This document shows positions 30,126-40,939 of a stretch of 64,000 bases of DNA, one piece after another; position 1 is the first letter of the stretch; every line of letters starts with the position of its first letter. Below the pieces are notes generated by a model. It saw only the letters and a program-made list of their open reading frames with translations. It had not been told where the DNA came from and did not search any database. The translations under genes and the position numbers were made by a program. The DNA is from Pythium myriotylum (taxonomy: Eukaryota; Oomycota; Peronosporomycetes; Pythiales; Pythiaceae). The DNA lies in assembly GCA_023091665.1 (NCBI GenBank), contig JALJCQ010000026.1, forward strand, positions 372,001 to 436,000, given 5' to 3'.

Positions 30126-31035
30126 GCTGGAATTCTGCACTCTTTCGGTGGTATCGCGACAAACATCAGTTTAATGGATAAGATTTTGAACCACAGGTCG
30201 ATTTCAGCAGGCTAATGGTCAACACCAGGAACTCCAGGAATGTGCTATGGGGGGATGTAAGAAACGCGTCCTAATTTTACATCACACTGATCTCATAACC
30301 TTATCTGTTTCCGTCGAGAGAAATGTGCTTACGGGAACCAAATTGTGACAAGAGATTGTCCTTGCTATGAATTGTTCCGAAGACCTCGTTCTTCGCCGAA
30401 CACTCAGTGTATTCGTTTACTCTTGTTGAAACCTATAGCTGGCTTACGCAAGACTTTGGACGGGCCTATTTTTCGAACGGGCGAGATCGTTGGGGAAGAA
30501 AGTTGGGATTCGCTCGTGTCCATCTCCACTCGTGGGATTGTAAAATGTGACTACTTCGGGCCTCATCGAGTAGAAAGTTAACTACCGTGTGTCGATGAGT
30601 ATTATGTTGCTCGGGCAGGAAGACTTCAGAATCTGGTGATGCAACTAAATCGAGCATCACGCGAATTAAACAACTTTTGGAATAGTCTCTGTCGTTGATG
30701 TTTTATCCTTTTCGAGTGCGACAGCAAGTGTATCCGTTCGATATCCTGGCGATCCGTATCTGGTCCAACAACACACTGGCTACAGGTTGGAGTATGGGAA
30801 CTACCGATATTCCGCAAGTGTCCCCCTACAGCCGGTGACACAGGTGATTGCCCGTTCCCAACCCTCCCGGCAGTCTAGCAGCAGCTCGTGCTGGAAGCGC
30901 TTGTAGTCATCTATGCTTGGCGGAACACTATAGCTAACGCTTCCCGCGCCTGGATAGAGTGACGAGTGTTCGCCAATCACACTGCCAATTGCCAACGAGT
31001 GCTCGACGCTCTCGCTCCGTCTCAGCCGACCAGAC
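30126..31035. other. 900-bp intergenic region
   Basis: Nothing recognisable lies between member 10 and the RNase H relic. No reverse transcriptase motif was found here. Confidence 0.5.
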
Positions 31036-31544
31036 ATGCCAGGGTACGCGCCCCGTCTCGTCGCCCTCTTCCACGACCGACTCGACGACGTCACGGACTT
31101 TGACCCTCTCCAGCTATTAGTGGCAGACCACGCCACACGAATCCCCTTTTTTGGCAGGAGATCTCGCGGAAACCCTGGTCCAGGAGGTGCAGGGGCGGTC
31201 ATCATAGATCTGGCCCACGACGCCGATCCTCAGATTCTTTGGAGCGCTGTGAACAGCCTCGCAGATGCGACAACCACGAACAACCAAGGGCTTCTCCTTG
31301 GACTTCAAGCCGCGCTCGACAACGACTCGAGCGACATCACTGTTGTTGGAGATTGCGCACTGCTCTTACGACAGCTCCGAGAGTATCGAACCCCCGTGAA
31401 CGACAAGTTACGGGCCCTCTTTTTTCAAGCTAGGCGAATGGCCAATCAAGTGGGCGTGCGCGACTGGCGACAACGTCAGAGCGCACAACGCCACGGCGAT
31501 TAGTCTAGCCAATCATGCCATGAACACAAGGCAATCCAGCCAGG
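31036..31544 (+). pseudogene. degenerate RNase H-like protein
   Basis: The frame from 31036 reads SRGNPGPGGAGAVI, then TTTNNQGLLLGLQAAL, then VVGDCALLLRQLREY. This is the order of an RVT-type RNase H fold. It is damaged three ways. The first catalytic Asp, expected in FDGxSRGNPG, is Gly here. The segment with the catalytic Glu (NNxAEYxxL) is shortened to NNQGLLL. After RDWRQRQ the frame shifts by one base, and AHNATAISLANHAMN (the C-terminal HNxxADxLANxAM motif) continues to about 31544. It may derive from a non-LTR retrotransposon or a stand-alone RNase H family. No flanking reverse transcriptase was seen. Confidence 0.8.
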
Positions 31545-32528
31545 TTCATCAACCAACACGTAGGCTCTGCCGTGCAGACCTGCCCGGGCTCGCCGCTTCC
31601 AACTTACGCCCTTGGCTTCACAGTCAAGATGACCCACTGTAATACAGGAACGCACAGAGTCACAGCTAATAGAGTACATTATTTGCGCTCAATAGACTCC
31701 AACTTCATCGTCATCATCAACACACTGGCTACTTGTAAAATCTGCTACTTGAAACCTCTGAAAAGAGTAGTACAGATAAGGTATTCTGATGCTCTGTCAA
31801 GTAGAACTGGCTGTACCCGCGATTGTACAGATCTGCGGGGTCGATCGCGTGCACAAGCCATCGATTGGATTCGATATCAATTCTAATAAGGATCTGTGTA
31901 CCTTTGTGCTTGGATAGGACAGACACCTCAACAAATCTGGATGACATCCACTCGGGCGTTCGAAGCTCTGGCCAAGCGACACTGACATCATTGAATGGAG
32001 AGTCGCAGCGCTTGTAAGAAGCGAAAGTTCTTTAGTCACTCTGTAGTAGTAGAGCCGTCAACATCAGAAGACAGATGCGAGAATCAATCACCAAAATGCG
32101 TTGGGAAATGGACAGTGTAGAGGCCAGCTGTACTCCGCCTGTCCACAAGACCGTCAATGGATGGTAGCCTCAACTAGAGTAGGACAGTGAAGGAGACTGT
32201 CTTCATGTCTTCATATCCCGGAAACGTCTCTGGCGCACTGGTGGCTTCGTAATCCCACATTTTTTTTTTACCTGTCACTCGTCTTTTCCTCTGTATTCTA
32301 CTGTCATCCTCTGGTGTACCGTGTGGGTTGTGGCCAAGCAGCACTCGTTTCTTCTCTCGTACATCAAAATCAGGTGTCTAATGTTCGATAATGCTCAGAA
32401 GGCTGATGTCATGGACTCAACAAACTGATGAGAGAGTTGGTCACTGTCCCCGGTCCATCCAATGTGTTGTGACATTCTGAAGCCGGGCCTCTCCAACGAA
32501 GGACTACTTCTCGAGTATCTAAAATACG
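31545..32528. other. 1-kb intergenic region
   Basis: No gene or relic is recognised. A run of about ten T lies near 32262. Confidence 0.5.
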
Positions 32529-32543
32529 GCACTTGTAAATTTT
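32529..32543 (+). promoter_or_regulatory. Inr/FPR-like core promoter of member 11
   Basis: GCACTTGTAAATTTT matches the Inr loosely and the AATTTT part of the FPR. It lies 32 nt before the ATG at 32575. Confidence 0.5.
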
Positions 32544-32574
32544 CCATCCTGGAGCTTCAACGACACCCGCCCAA

Positions 32575-34086
32575 ATGGCAAGCTCTATCTGCTCCGCACC
32601 ACTACTGCAAAAGCCACTGCCCCTTGAGCAGTGTGCTCGCTATCAACGCACAGCCACAAAGGTGTTGGAACGCGCAGTTAGCGAATACGCCTTTCACAGA
32701 ACCAACAACGGTGCCGTCGACTTTACGAGGTGGGAACTCCTCAAGACCCGAGAGAACTTGTTCGTCTACCGATCCAAGAACCCGCTCTTGCATCATGTCT
32801 TCTCCGGCTACTGCACAAACAAGTGGACTCCACGCTCTCGTCTATTCGGGGTGGGGACACTCGTTGGATCCGTTGAGGATGCCATGCTAGGGGCTTGCAC
32901 TCCGACGCAGCTGGCGATGGTGACTAGGTCTTTGCTTACACAAGATGAACTCGTGGAACACAACGTTTTGCAGGATTTCGTGTGCCCGACAGTCGACGAG
33001 CCTTTCCAGTACGCTGGCCTCAAGTGGACCAAGCGAGCATCCCGAGTGTCAGGAATGGTTCGACCTCGCAATCTCGTATACATTGAGATGTCTGGTATAC
33101 GCGAGATGAGGTACGGAGGCAAAACAGAACGTATCGGATACATTTTGAGTCACTCGGTTGACCCAACCGGGTACGAAGCGCCCAGTGACGACAACGCTGT
33201 CATGGCCCGCATATCGATGTGCTCGATCTTCCGACAGTTGTCGAGTGGGACAGTTGACGTTTTTGTTACGATCTCGACGGACCCTGGTGGAAACATTCCC
33301 CAATCAATCGCTACGAGGTCGGCCGCGAGCGCTTTACTTGCGATGTCTCGCGTAGTTCAATGTTCGCTCGACAAGAAATTGGCACGGATGGTTCTCTCAC
33401 CCGCTATCAAGTCTCATGCCAACCCACACGCACGTGAAGCGGATTCGTGTGAGAGCTGTTGTCGACCTATGTCTGCCTTTCACTCGGCGAGTACTTGTGT
33501 GATATGTTGCTCACTTGTATGCTCGCATTGCGTGAAGACACGCAAGTTGGTAATTGGGTGCAAGGCTATTTATCAGCCGTTGCAAATCTGTACTCGTTGT
33601 GTCGAGAATGCGCGACGTGGCAGTTCATTGCTTGCGGCTGTCGAAGAGTTTGTGTTGGATCGGCAACCCACTAAAGAAATGCCTTTGTTTGACTTGCAGT
33701 GGAAGCTTCGTCTTGTGAAACAGCTGTCGCAAATGAGTTCACAAAACAGTCTCGCAGAACAAAAGCGCGCCCGTGCTAACTCGAGCGTCCGAGTGGCCAA
33801 CCCTGCAGTTGTTGCTGGCGGCGACATTTCGATTCCAAGTTTGAGGCGTGTCGTTTCAGCGCCGAAGGAGCAATGCGCGCCGCCCCGAAACCACATTGCC
33901 ATGCGGAGGTTTACTGACTTTGGATCATTCACTGAAAATTCGAGGACTTTTCCAGTATCTTCGCACGCGACCAATCCAAAACCAATTGTCGAGCAGCTAA
34001 CTTTGCTTCAGATCCGAGCAGAGTATACCCGCAAAATTGTGGCAGAGCAGGCGCGCATGTTCACCAAGCAGTGCGTCGAAATCTGA
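32575..34086 (+). CDS. START/FYVE-like protein, member 11
   Basis: A 503-aa intronless gene starting MASSICSAPLLQKPLPLEQC. START-like boxes are KTRENLFVYRSKN, GTLVGSVEDAMLGACTPTQ (AMYG is AMLG), GLKWTKRASRVSGMV, RNLVYIEMSGI (Asp of RDL is Asn), ERIGYILSHSV and TDPGG. The FYVE-like finger is at about 290-342 (CESC, CVIC, CSHC, CTRC), with His in the third pair where Arg is usual. The basic tail has LRRVVSAP, a motif shared with member 14. The C-terminal box is weak (IVEQLTLLQIRAEYTRKIV). It is intact, subfamily A. Confidence 0.92.
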   Translation: MASSICSAPLLQKPLPLEQCARYQRTATKVLERAVSEYAFHRTNNGAVDFTRWELLKTRENLFVYRSKNPLLHHVFSGYCTNKWTPRSRLFGVGTLVGSVEDAMLGACTPTQLAMVTRSLLTQDELVEHNVLQDFVCPTVDEPFQYAGLKWTKRASRVSGMVRPRNLVYIEMSGIREMRYGGKTERIGYILSHSVDPTGYEAPSDDNAVMARISMCSIFRQLSSGTVDVFVTISTDPGGNIPQSIATRSAASALLAMSRVVQCSLDKKLARMVLSPAIKSHANPHAREADSCESCCRPMSAFHSASTCVICCSLVCSHCVKTRKLVIGCKAIYQPLQICTRCVENARRGSSLLAAVEEFVLDRQPTKEMPLFDLQWKLRLVKQLSQMSSQNSLAEQKRARANSSVRVANPAVVAGGDISIPSLRRVVSAPKEQCAPPRNHIAMRRFTDFGSFTENSRTFPVSSHATNPKPIVEQLTLLQIRAEYTRKIVAEQARMFTKQCVEI

Positions 34087-34911
34087 ACCTCCACATAACG
34101 TAGAGCGTTGAGACGTGGCAAGTTTCATGTCGACGGTTTCCGCAAACTGTCGACAACACCGCCACTCTTTTAAAACAGTGTGACAGAATAGGATTTTTGG
34201 TCCACCGTACGGCAGATGCAACCGGTGAAGGATACCAATCCGATTGACACAGAGGGCTCGAGGGAAGAGAACATGTAGAATGTAACTGAATGTTAGCGTC
34301 TAATTTCCGCACCGAAAACAGCAGTTCAGTTGTAGCAAAAATGCCCCGGTTCGACCTTGGATAGAGTCATTCTATATGGCAAGTGTCTCTATGATCAGGG
34401 GTGATCTTGTGGGCCTGGGATGGGTAGCCAGGAGCTCGAAGGAAACAAAATGTGGATTCAACAGCCGCATTCAGAGTTGATCAAGTCCTAACATGGACGG
34501 TGGTACGTAACCTATTCATCAAGCTGGCCACGAGGAAGAAACATGGCAACTCACCTGGTTATCTGACTACCAACAAGAGTTGAACCGTATGAGCAATGCA
34601 GAAAAATCATCCACACAAAACTCAGCTAGATGCTTTCAGTGTTCTTTGTTGTCCACTCTATGTGGCAGTTTTTGCAACATAGATTCGCTCTATCTTATCG
34701 AGTCTATGCGTTGAAGTCTTCTTCGGACGTGGCAGACCAACATGCCCGTAGTCATAGCTTCTCATTGAGGTCCAAATGATGAATCTGTGTGCATCTGTTC
34801 ATCCACACTCAACTATGGATACTCCAAGAGTCCAAAAGTTATCCATCTAGGAAACCATGATGGGTTCCAGAACCTGGGAAGCTGACCAGCCGCAAAACGC
34901 ATGTGTACCGC
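34087..34911. other. 825-bp intergenic region
   Basis: I see no gene or relic. It shows no clear similarity to the region upstream of member 13 (38,000-38,629), although the coding sequences that follow are nearly identical. Confidence 0.5.
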
Positions 34912-36560
34912 ATGTCCGGCCCATCCGACGACTTTATTTCGCTCCAACAACCTCTCTCGGAGAGTCGCTGCTCCGAGTACCAACAACTAGCCCTCGCAAC
35001 CGTCCACGACACGATCGACCGATACATAGCGCTGCTCAAAACCCATGACCGCCGCGTGAGTAGAAAAAGCTGGCGGATGGTCCGGCGCCACGAAGGATTC
35101 AAGATCTTCCGAGCGAGACGCGGCTCACCGCGAATTAGTAGTAGCACCGAGGGTAGCTTGAGCAGCAGCACCGTGAGCAACACCAGCAACACCAGCGACA
35201 CCAGCAGCAGTAACAACAACAACACAAACAGCGCGACCGCACACGAGTCCGAGTGGACGCCCACCGCGAATATCCTGTGCGTCGGAACGCTCGCTGGATC
35301 CATCCACGACGCCATGTATGGCACCATCACACCGACTGCCACGGCGATGCTCTCTCGATCCTTGTTACTAAATGACGGCCTCATCGACCAATGCGTCCTC
35401 CAAGACATCGTGCTCCCTACAAACGAGGAACCGTTCCAATACTGCGGACTCAAGTGGGCCAAGGGATCATCTCCGCTCAGCTCCATCGTCAAGCCGCGAG
35501 ACATTGTCTTCGTCGAAGCCTCGGGGTTCGTCAACGTCCCCATCAAGGAATCCTACCGGCTCAGTTCGTGACGCTGTCCGCTGTCAGCTCGATGATCTCC
35601 GAGTCGAACGTGATGGCGTGTGCGCTGAGCAAGAAGCTCGCGTGGTTGATGGCTACACAAGGGGAAGATGACAACTTGTGCAAGTCGTCGGTGGCGGTCG
35701 CCAAGATGAACGAGGGCACGTGGGGCTGTCTCCACTGCAGGCGCGAGCTGTCGTCTCTGAGTTCGGTCAGTTCGTGCGGTGTCTGTCAGTCGACGGCGTG
35801 TTCTCGCTGTGTGATGAAGCGCGAGCTCGTACTCGGGTCGAAGGACAAAGGTCTCAAGCTGACTTCTGTGAAAGTGTGTCTCGGGTGCGTCACGAAGGCG
35901 ATGCACTCGATCGAAAGCGTCGAAGTGGCCGCGGACGAGTTTGTCGCGGTGGAGAGATTCCATGCTGCCAACATTCGACGATCCTCCAAGCGCGACGACT
36001 CCACCAGCGACCTGTGGCACACTCCGTCTTCCGACTTCACGAGCAGCGCGACGTCGTCTCAAGAGTGTTCGCCTCGATTGCAGCTGACGGACCTCGATGC
36101 TTTGGAGGAGAAACACACCTCACTCGAACACAACGAGCTTCCACCGCCATCTGCCGAAGTCACTCGATTGTGTTCGGACATGGAGATCGACTCGGACGAT
36201 GAGTCTGCCGACCATGACGATGCTGACGTGAGTGACGACGGTGACGTAGAGGTGGTGGCTGTGGCTCCCGTGGTGTTAGCGGAGACCGCCCAGGAGCGCC
36301 TTCTTCGTCAGATGGCGGCTCTGCGCGTCCAGGCAGAGCAAACGTACAGGTACTCGAGCGAGCAGATGCGGCGACTCCGGCGGTGGAAGCTGGATATGGC
36401 AGCCACAACACGTGTGAACAACGATGGTGTCGTTTCAGTTGAGCAAGTGAAAAAAAATGCAGTTCTGTTTGTGGTGATGCCGTGCGTTCGATATCGTTTG
36501 TGGTGGTCTGTATGTCGGCCTTTCGATCTGCTCCGCCCATTGCAACAGGACGAGGAATGA
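34912..36560 (+). pseudogene. START/FYVE-like protein, member 12, disrupted by a 172-bp deletion
   Basis: The N-terminal frame starts at ATG 34912 (MSGPSDDFISLQQPL) and runs to VNVPIKES, then stops at 35571 after five foreign residues. At 35553/35554 it lacks 172 bp present in member 13 (39272-39443). That segment covers the RIGYVVYHSV to CDAGG part of the START fold. The downstream frame resumes at PAQFVTLSAVSSMIS and carries an intact FYVE-like finger (CLHC, CGVC, CSRC, CLGC), an acidic tail and LLRQMAALRVQAEQTYRYS. It then overruns the usual end by about 55 codons of unrelated sequence to 36560, so the original stop has been lost or moved. From 34951 to 36376 it appears identical to member 13. 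Confidence 0.93.
34951..36376 (+). repeat. near-identical block shared with 38669-40266
   Basis: It starts at CCTCTCTCGGAGAG and ends at GCGGCGACT, in both cases inside the coding sequence. I saw no substitution when comparing the lines, only the 172-bp gap. Sequence outside both ends differs. Confidence 0.92.
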
Positions 36561-38565
36561 GCAAACGCGCGGTTTGAGACGGATCCCTCCGCTTTGATCA
36601 TCGTTCGATGCAAACGGGGATATGATCTCGCTGCTGAATCAGAGATCGGGATGTGTACTAAGCCTGTCAAGTGATCAGTGGTGACAACCTTGCAGAGTCA
36701 TTCCTTAGATCCGGAGAAGCACGCCATCTTCAGGCGTCGGATTGCCGTGATTAGCATATCTTTCGAATTGCAGTTGACAGACACGGCGATTCGTCCGAGC
36801 TCGAGGCCACACAATCTTTACAACATCCAGTCCTGTCTCGGCTATGGTAAATAAATGATGATAACCCCTACAGAAAGGTGTGGATCGCGAAAACATCGAA
36901 GTAATGATAAAAAGTGCATTAGGCAGCCTGATAACTACACGTTGTCGGCCCCTTCACCTTCGTTCCCGGTAAGTACTTTATGTCCACCGAAACTGGCCAA
37001 GCACCTAGCAGAGAATTGTCCAGACCACCATCTTATTTTGTTGCTTTGGTGTCCTTCGCTCCCCATGTCTACAGCCACCACCCCCGAAAGTGTATCCATC
37101 TCAAACAGCAACAGCTGGTCACCACATCAATAATCCGCTGCGGCTATCGCCGAGGGTGACAGAAGTAAGGGAACAGAAGACACCCCATTTTGCGGGGTTG
37201 AAAAGGAAAGCCGCAATGTCTCGATCCGAATATCTGGAGGATGATCTGGTTTCGCCATGTTCTTGGGCATGCGAGAGGACTAAGCTTCTCAAAGGGAACA
37301 GGCCGAAGAGACATGGTCACTCAGTCCAGCTCCTTCTCCAGTCTCGTCGTCACAGCTCTGTCCACCATTTGAATGAGAAATCAGTGTCACACGAAAGAAA
37401 TGAAGGGGTGTGATTCTTGCGTTGCGCTCACTACGTGGATAGCACTGCGGGTTCGTGCCACTTTCCTCGGTCGACACCAGGCACCGCTGTGCAAAACTGT
37501 TTAACTTTGCGTCATATATTGTTGACGTTCGCGATTACAATTGGAGACGGTTTGATGGGACTTTGAAGGCGTCCTGTCCTATGGGTTGCGAGATCCGAGC
37601 CAGGCACCAGAAAGACCCGAGTTGACGTCCTTTTCAGAAGAATACAATCTGGAATCGCTCGAGATCACCAACGCTTTCGCAGAAAAATGATCTGACTACG
37701 GTAATAGAGGAAGTTTTATAGATCAGGTCGGTCGTTGCGTCTGAATCGAACCCGCGTATCAATGCAGCTCCCGGCTCCTTATTTTCGTGTTTCGCGGATT
37801 CGCGAATCGTTTGATCGCGAATCGGTTGATCGCGTAACCAACTGTAACCAGTTCTGGAATGTGTGCGAGACAATGAGACACTCTATGGGGATTCTAGGTG
37901 TAACCCTCCGTATCCTTCAGGAATGTTGGTACGTATTTGTAAAATTTGGGATTGTCAGGAAAATTGACACCAATAGCGAGATAGACCTAGTCTCTTGGTG
38001 CCGTGCATCTTTGCACCCAATGCAATTCTTCGGAGAGACCGAGCAGGTCACGCTGAACCGGATGACTGCGAACAATGTTCACAACGGACAATTTTAGGAG
38101 TTTTTCCAGGCCGCCATCGAGTAGTGGAATGCTGGAGTGGGAGAATTGGGTCTATGCATTGGGACCTCCAAAATTGTGTAATTGTCGAATCGATCGGTTC
38201 ATCCACTGGGGACTGAATGGACTCCGTAGCGCAGCCACCCTGACTCGTCCCAATGCTCACGATGGGTTGCTAGGACCCAGTGGGGTACGTCAGACCGACA
38301 CAGACAGGTTCTGTTTCCATCTGACGTATCCGTCTGACGTGTTTCGTGGTGACTACCAGTCATAACACCTGACATTGGTTGACAGTCGTCGCTGACGCCA
38401 CGAGGAATATGAGCTTTACCGTCTGTTGACTCATTACAAATACAAGCGAATTCACAACGCACCAGTGGATCGTCCAGAAGTCCCAAAGCAACTGCTTTCC
38501 GCTCCTTGCACGATAATGGATTCCGCGAGCTGTCACATCGGCGACATCAGATCGCATTCGCTTCT
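36561..38565. other. 2-kb intergenic region
   Basis: No gene is recognised. At 37797-37808 there is a 12-bp palindrome (GATTCGCGAATC). It is followed by two 15-bp tandem units (37804-37818 and 37819-37833, GAATCGKTTGATCGC) with one difference. Confidence 0.5.
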
Positions 38566-38579
38566 TCATTAGGCATTTT
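38566..38579 (+). promoter_or_regulatory. Inr/FPR-like core promoter of member 13
   Basis: TCATTAGGCATTTT matches TCATTYYNCAWTTT except at the two Y positions. It lies 50 nt before the ATG at 38630. Member 12 has no obvious equivalent, in line with conversion being confined to the coding region. Confidence 0.65.
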
Positions 38580-38629
38580 GCATTCGGCAATCAACTCGAC
38601 AGGCCGACTCAACGAACTCAACAGAATCC

Positions 38630-40309
38630 ATGGCGATAACAGCAAGCCAGGCACCAATTCTTAACCGACCTCTCTCGGAGAGTCGCTGCTCCGAGTACCA
38701 ACAACTAGCCCTCGCAACCGTCCACGACACGATCGACCGATACATAGCGCTGCTCAAAACCCATGACCGCCGCGTGAGTAGAAAAAGCTGGCGGATGGTC
38801 CGGCGCCACGAAGGATTCAAGATCTTCCGAGCGAGACGCGGCTCACCGCGAATTAGTAGTAGCACCGAGGGTAGCTTGAGCAGCAGCACCGTGAGCAACA
38901 CCAGCAACACCAGCGACACCAGCAGCAGTAACAACAACAACACAAACAGCGCGACCGCACACGAGTCCGAGTGGACGCCCACCGCGAATATCCTGTGCGT
39001 CGGAACGCTCGCTGGATCCATCCACGACGCCATGTATGGCACCATCACACCGACTGCCACGGCGATGCTCTCTCGATCCTTGTTACTAAATGACGGCCTC
39101 ATCGACCAATGCGTCCTCCAAGACATCGTGCTCCCTACAAACGAGGAACCGTTCCAATACTGCGGACTCAAGTGGGCCAAGGGATCATCTCCGCTCAGCT
39201 CCATCGTCAAGCCGCGAGACATTGTCTTCGTCGAAGCCTCGGGGTTCGTCAACGTCCCCATCAAGGAATCCGTCCAACGTATCGGCTACGTAGTCTACCA
39301 CTCCGTCGATGTCCCGGAACTCGACGCGTCGCCATGCAAGAGTTTGATTCGCGGACTGATCTCTCGTTGCACCATCTTCCGACAGAAAACAGACAACACG
39401 GTCGAAGTGTACGCGACATTCATGTGCGACGCAGGAGGCAACCTACCGGCTCAGTTCGTGACGCTGTCCGCTGTCAGCTCGATGATCTCCGAGTCGAACG
39501 TGATGGCGTGTGCGCTGAGCAAGAAGCTCGCGTGGTTGATGGCTACACAAGGGGAAGATGACAACTTGTGCAAGTCGTCGGTGGCGGTCGCCAAGATGAA
39601 CGAGGGCACGTGGGGCTGTCTCCACTGCAGGCGCGAGCTGTCGTCTCTGAGTTCGGTCAGTTCGTGCGGTGTCTGTCAGTCGACGGCGTGTTCTCGCTGT
39701 GTGATGAAGCGCGAGCTCGTACTCGGGTCGAAGGACAAAGGTCTCAAGCTGACTTCTGTGAAAGTGTGTCTCGGGTGCGTCACGAAGGCGATGCACTCGA
39801 TCGAAAGCGTCGAAGTGGCCGCGGACGAGTTTGTCGCGGTGGAGAGATTCCATGCTGCCAACATTCGACGATCCTCCAAGCGCGACGACTCCACCAGCGA
39901 CCTGTGGCACACTCCGTCTTCCGACTTCACGAGCAGCGCGACGTCGTCTCAAGAGTGTTCGCCTCGATTGCAGCTGACGGACCTCGATGCTTTGGAGGAG
40001 AAACACACCTCACTCGAACACAACGAGCTTCCACCGCCATCTGCCGAAGTCACTCGATTGTGTTCGGACATGGAGATCGACTCGGACGATGAGTCTGCCG
40101 ACCATGACGATGCTGACGTGAGTGACGACGGTGACGTAGAGGTGGTGGCTGTGGCTCCCGTGGTGTTAGCGGAGACCGCCCAGGAGCGCCTTCTTCGTCA
40201 GATGGCGGCTCTGCGCGTCCAGGCAGAGCAAACGTACAGGTACTCGAGCGAGCAGATGCGGCGACTACAGCGGTGGAAGCTCGAAGCTGAGGCACAAGAA
40301 CAGGATTGA
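38630..40309 (+). CDS. START/FYVE-like protein, member 13 (intact copy of the converted pair)
   Basis: A 559-aa intronless gene starting MAITASQAPILNRPLSESRC. A Ser/Thr/Asn run encoded by AGC/AAC-type codons (38862-38960) is inserted in the START-like domain between RRHEGFKIFRARR and WTPTANILCVGTLAGSIHD. Other boxes are DAMYGTITPTA, GLKWAKGSSPLSSIV, RDIVFVEASGF, QRIGYVVYHSV, CDAGG (usual SDPGG) and SKKLAW. The FYVE-like finger is at about 328-382 (CLHC, CGVC, CSRC, CLGC). The tail is acidic (DDESADHDDADVSDDGD), then VVAVAPVVLAET, LLRQMAALRVQAEQTYRYS. The sequence from 38669 to 40266 matches member 12. Confidence 0.95.
   Translation: MAITASQAPILNRPLSESRCSEYQQLALATVHDTIDRYIALLKTHDRRVSRKSWRMVRRHEGFKIFRARRGSPRISSSTEGSLSSSTVSNTSNTSDTSSSNNNNTNSATAHESEWTPTANILCVGTLAGSIHDAMYGTITPTATAMLSRSLLLNDGLIDQCVLQDIVLPTNEEPFQYCGLKWAKGSSPLSSIVKPRDIVFVEASGFVNVPIKESVQRIGYVVYHSVDVPELDASPCKSLIRGLISRCTIFRQKTDNTVEVYATFMCDAGGNLPAQFVTLSAVSSMISESNVMACALSKKLAWLMATQGEDDNLCKSSVAVAKMNEGTWGCLHCRRELSSLSSVSSCGVCQSTACSRCVMKRELVLGSKDKGLKLTSVKVCLGCVTKAMHSIESVEVAADEFVAVERFHAANIRRSSKRDDSTSDLWHTPSSDFTSSATSSQECSPRLQLTDLDALEEKHTSLEHNELPPPSAEVTRLCSDMEIDSDDESADHDDADVSDDGDVEVVAVAPVVLAETAQERLLRQMAALRVQAEQTYRYSSEQMRRLQRWKLEAEAQEQD
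38669..40266 (+). repeat. near-identical block shared with 34951-36376
   Basis: This is the full-length version of the block. It includes 39272-39443, which is missing from the other copy. The deletion ends share a CC dinucleotide. Confidence 0.92.
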
Positions 40310-40939
40310 TGTCGTCGTTCCCCCGACTTTCTCTCAGGAACGATGGCGTCGTTTCGACATTTTCGTAAATCGTATAATATGAACCGAATAATATCAAATG
40401 CTAGAAACCACATTCGTCTTGTCGTCCGATCGTCGTGGTTTGTATACAGGTCAGTGCTCATCCATGTCAAGTCCCCACCGCAATGGCCTAGGCCACGCAC
40501 CAACGCCACCTGCTGCGATCGTGGGGTTTGTGGACGTCGAAAGGCGTTACTTTTCATGGCGTACAGTCGGTGTTCACGGTCTCCGTTCGTCGAAGAAGAC
40601 ATCCGGCCTTGAGGAAGTGCGCCATCTCGTGGCTAAGAGCCAGGCTGCGTCACCCGAGATCGGGAGCCCCCGACTGTCCACACAGACTGTGCCGAACGAT
40701 TGACCCGGGGAGGAGACACGCGTGTTACCGTCAAACTTCGAAGATCCGGACGCCGAGACCGTCCTCTGACCCTCGTGTGTGGCTCTCGCCTCTGTCAGAT
40801 AAGTTCATTCCATCCATCTCGATGCAACTCCACGGTTACTGCTCGTGAGTCTTCCCTATGCGGGTGCAAATGAGCGTCAACAGCGCGAAAGATAGTTCGT
40901 GCGACGGGCGCAGTTCGCAATCTTCTCGGCAGAGCAGCA
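40310..40939. other. 630-bp intergenic region
   Basis: Nothing recognisable, and no good Inr/FPR match was found near member 14. Confidence 0.5.
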
